64,000 nt of DNA, taken from assembly GCF_000189635.1 (NCBI RefSeq), contig NW_002476317.1, forward strand, positions 868,001 through 932,000, read 5' to 3'. A program made the translations under genes and the position numbers. The DNA is from Tetrahymena thermophila SB210 (lineage: Eukaryota > Ciliophora > Oligohymenophorea > Hymenostomatida > Tetrahymenidae). Below are positions 62,029-64,000 of the stretch, one piece after another (position 1 is the first letter of the stretch; each line of letters begins with the position of its first letter). Under the pieces are notes generated by a model. It ran no database searches and was not told the origin of the DNA. It saw only the letters and a list, made by a program, of their open reading frames with translations.

Positions 62029-62463
62029 TTTTATCTTAATGAAAAATATAAAAAATATCTATCTAAGTTTATTAGTAAATTTGATTTATTTTTGATAAAA
62101 AATTTGTAAGTATAAAAAGTAAAATTGATATTTCTGGAACTCTTCTAATTTTCTGGCATTATTCAGCAAAAAGATTGAATTAAATATAATTGCATCAACT
62201 CTAAATTGATTTGCAAAGTTTGAATCTCTGGAAGATCAAATGACGAATATCTTATAAATGGATTTTCATTTTTTTCTCTAAAAATTCTTTTTTAAATTGC
62301 AGTATTTTTGTTATATTTTTTAAAAAGCTATTTAAATGAATTTTATATTTGATCTTGACAATTGTTTATAAAGAAAATAAAAGTATGAGATCTTTAATGA
62401 TTATTGATAGGATATATAAAATTTTTATGGTATTTAATAACTAAAATTATTCAAAGAATAAAA
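62029..62463. other. Intergenic gap with a less AT-rich block
   Basis: This gap lies between two minus-strand genes. Positions about 62130-62260 are noticeably less AT-rich than the rest of the gap and show no convincing frame. It might hold a small RNA or promoter elements of the PLPBP gene. Confidence 0.4.
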
Positions 62464-64000
62464 TCATAAAATTTCTTCAAATTTGCTAGAAATAGAATAG
62501 AGCATTTGAAGTTTAATAGGAATTATATCCTGTATTATAGTCTCTGTCTCATATTCTACTTAAATATTGATGCTTTCTTAATCTATTAATCTATAGCTTA
62601 GCCAAATAACTATTTTTAAAAATAATATGTACATATATACATATAGTTCAAGAAATTAAAATTACTTTTAGCATTTTTCTCATTATAATTAGTCAATTGT
62701 TCTGTTAAGTTTTCTATGATAGCCTTAATGTGAGGTTTATATTAGTCACATTTTAAAAATCTATATTTAAGTAATTTAAAACGGTAATTCCAGTTTTAGC
62801 ATAAATCATCAATAGTTTTGATATCATCATTTTAGTTTTGAACTTAGCAGAATTCTGAGCACCTTTTTTATGAGAATAAATCTTTTTCTATGCAAATATC
62901 AACGAATTTGTTTAAGGTTAGAGCTTTTTCTCCTGTTTTTGGGTTAATAATGTCAGCTTCTTCAGAGAATTATGATTAAACAATCTGTTTGTCATATTTT
63001 TTTTTCTCAACATATTTATACATTAAATCAAATTCATAATACTCAATCGTATCATTTTTGTCAAGCTTTTATTAAAATTTTTTTTCATGTTTATGAATTT
63101 TTTAAATAAATATTACATCACAAGCATAAAATATTTCTGAAACATGCTTTTTACATTCAGCTTTCGTTTTTTCATAAAAAGAAATTGCAATATTCATAAA
63201 CGTCTCAAATCTAATACCGTTTTCTACTGTATATATTATTTAAAGATATTTATAAAAATCAATTAAATTTAATTTACCTTTAGCACTGCTACTTAAATTT
63301 TGATTATGTTAAGTTTATTTAATATTTAAAACTAAATCTGAATAATTTTTTTATCCTAATTTAAATAAAACAATTTAATGTAAAATTCCAAGCAAAATAT
63401 TTTCAATAAATTAAAAAATATTTTTAAACTAATGGTTTTTTTATATTTAGGCCAGAAAATTAAAGAATACTATTTTTTTTACCTTGATTAATAAAGATTT
63501 ATGGTACTTAAAAATATTTTTATTCTTAAAATGTATTAAATAAAATAGTTTATCAAATTTATTAATTAATTCAAGTAATAAATATATTGATTTATTTTAT
63601 TAAAAAATTAATTTTTATAATTATTTTTACCTAATTTTTCTTTAAAGAAATCATCAATAAATGGGTAAATTTTGTCATAGGTAATTAAGGTATCTTCTTA
63701 AAGATTGCATATTTAATTGATTTGTAACTCATAAAAGTACTGTATAGCTTTGATATAAATATGATAGTTAGTGTCATCATAATGATCAGAAATACCACAA
63801 TAGATAGCTGAAGATTTCAATCTTGGAGTTTGATTTCTATAAAAATATAAGCTTTTAAAAATTTATTTGAGCTTATTTTCGGCAACAGTCTTAAGACCAT
63901 ACTTTTAAAGAATTAAATCATAGCAACACGTATGTAATGGAATTCTGTTAGAATTTTCATTTTTTACCAACTCTTAATAAACACCGCTGAGGAATTTAAT
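62464..64000 (-). CDS. Unknown protein, 5' end outside the window
   Basis: The frame enters from the right edge, so the N-terminus is missing. Exons read NSNRIPLHTCCYDLILQKYG, then LKTVAENKLKQIFKSLYFYR and SAIYCGISDHYDDTNYHIY. After an intron of about 404 nt (63227-63630) comes ENGIRFETFMNIAISFYEKT, then KKHVSEIFYACDVIFIQKIH and LTLNKFVDICIEKDLFS. A last intron (about 62616-62671) precedes the final exon and TGA at 62464-62466. The phrase YGLKTVAENKLKQIFKSLYFYRNQTPRL resembles a helical motif I associate with large ciliary or cytoskeletal proteins of protists, but I cannot name the family. About 430 residues are visible, with no membrane segment. Confidence 0.7.

Noticed and set aside
63241..63290. 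A 14-nt microexon in the right-edge gene
   Set aside because: Its phase leads to TGA in the next exon, whereas skipping it gives the continuous join to ENGIRFETFMN.
1..64000. CRISPR arrays, bacterial promoters, operons or telomeric GGGGTT repeats
   Set aside because: No spaced direct-repeat array or G4T2 run was seen. Intron-containing monocistronic genes indicate a eukaryotic chromosome interior.

Overview
The window is macronuclear-type DNA from a ciliate, most like Tetrahymena or another oligohymenophorean. It is about three quarters A+T. Long protein-like reading frames run through TAA and TAG at positions where glutamine fits, and only TGA behaves as a stop. Short AT-rich introns with GTAA/GTAT donors and AG acceptors interrupt most genes. 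All coding calls assume TAA/TAG = Gln. Exon joins were made by eye, so CDS spans include introns.

Layout on the plus and minus strands: 1-11969 (+) is a giant Piezo mechanosensitive channel gene that begins before the window. 12189-13698 (-) encodes a PIG-X-like GPI-mannosyltransferase subunit and 14066-15183 (-) a coiled-coil protein. 15717-28527 (+) holds three tandem paralogous cyclic-nucleotide-binding channel genes, the most unusual part of the window. They share a non-GYG pore (Thr-Gly-Ser-Asn), a CCHC zinc-knuckle-like motif after the cNMP domain and a conserved C-terminal block. 30401-32942 (+) is a TBC+TLDc protein. 34079-39071 (-) is a membrane histidine kinase with a divergent H-box and no visible receiver domain. 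39838-41067 (-) is a secreted protein made of three four-cysteine units. 41975-44865 (-) is a long coiled-coil protein.

45997-48577 (+) is nuclear-encoded mitochondrial EF-Tu, with an odd protein-like block inside its second intron. 49672-53013 (-) is an IQ + AAA protein matching ciliary nexin-dynein regulatory complex subunit DRC11/IQCA1. 54217-56266 (+) is a Q-rich coiled-coil protein. A 128-bp inverted-repeat element lies in the following convergent intergenic gap. Then come a calcineurin-like phosphoesterase (56647-57620, -), a LYR-motif mitochondrial protein (58102-58522, -), tRNA-Phe(GAA) (58771-58843, -), an unknown protein with a glycine-rich hydrophobic hairpin (59170-60640, +), a PLP-homeostasis protein PLPBP/YggS (60903-62028, -) and an unknown gene running off the right edge (62464-64000, -).

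There is no operon logic; genes are separate units. Several products fit a ciliated cell that senses touch and signals with ions or cyclic nucleotides (Piezo, three channels, histidine kinase, DRC11), but that shared theme is inference. Gaps between genes are very AT-rich and mostly featureless.
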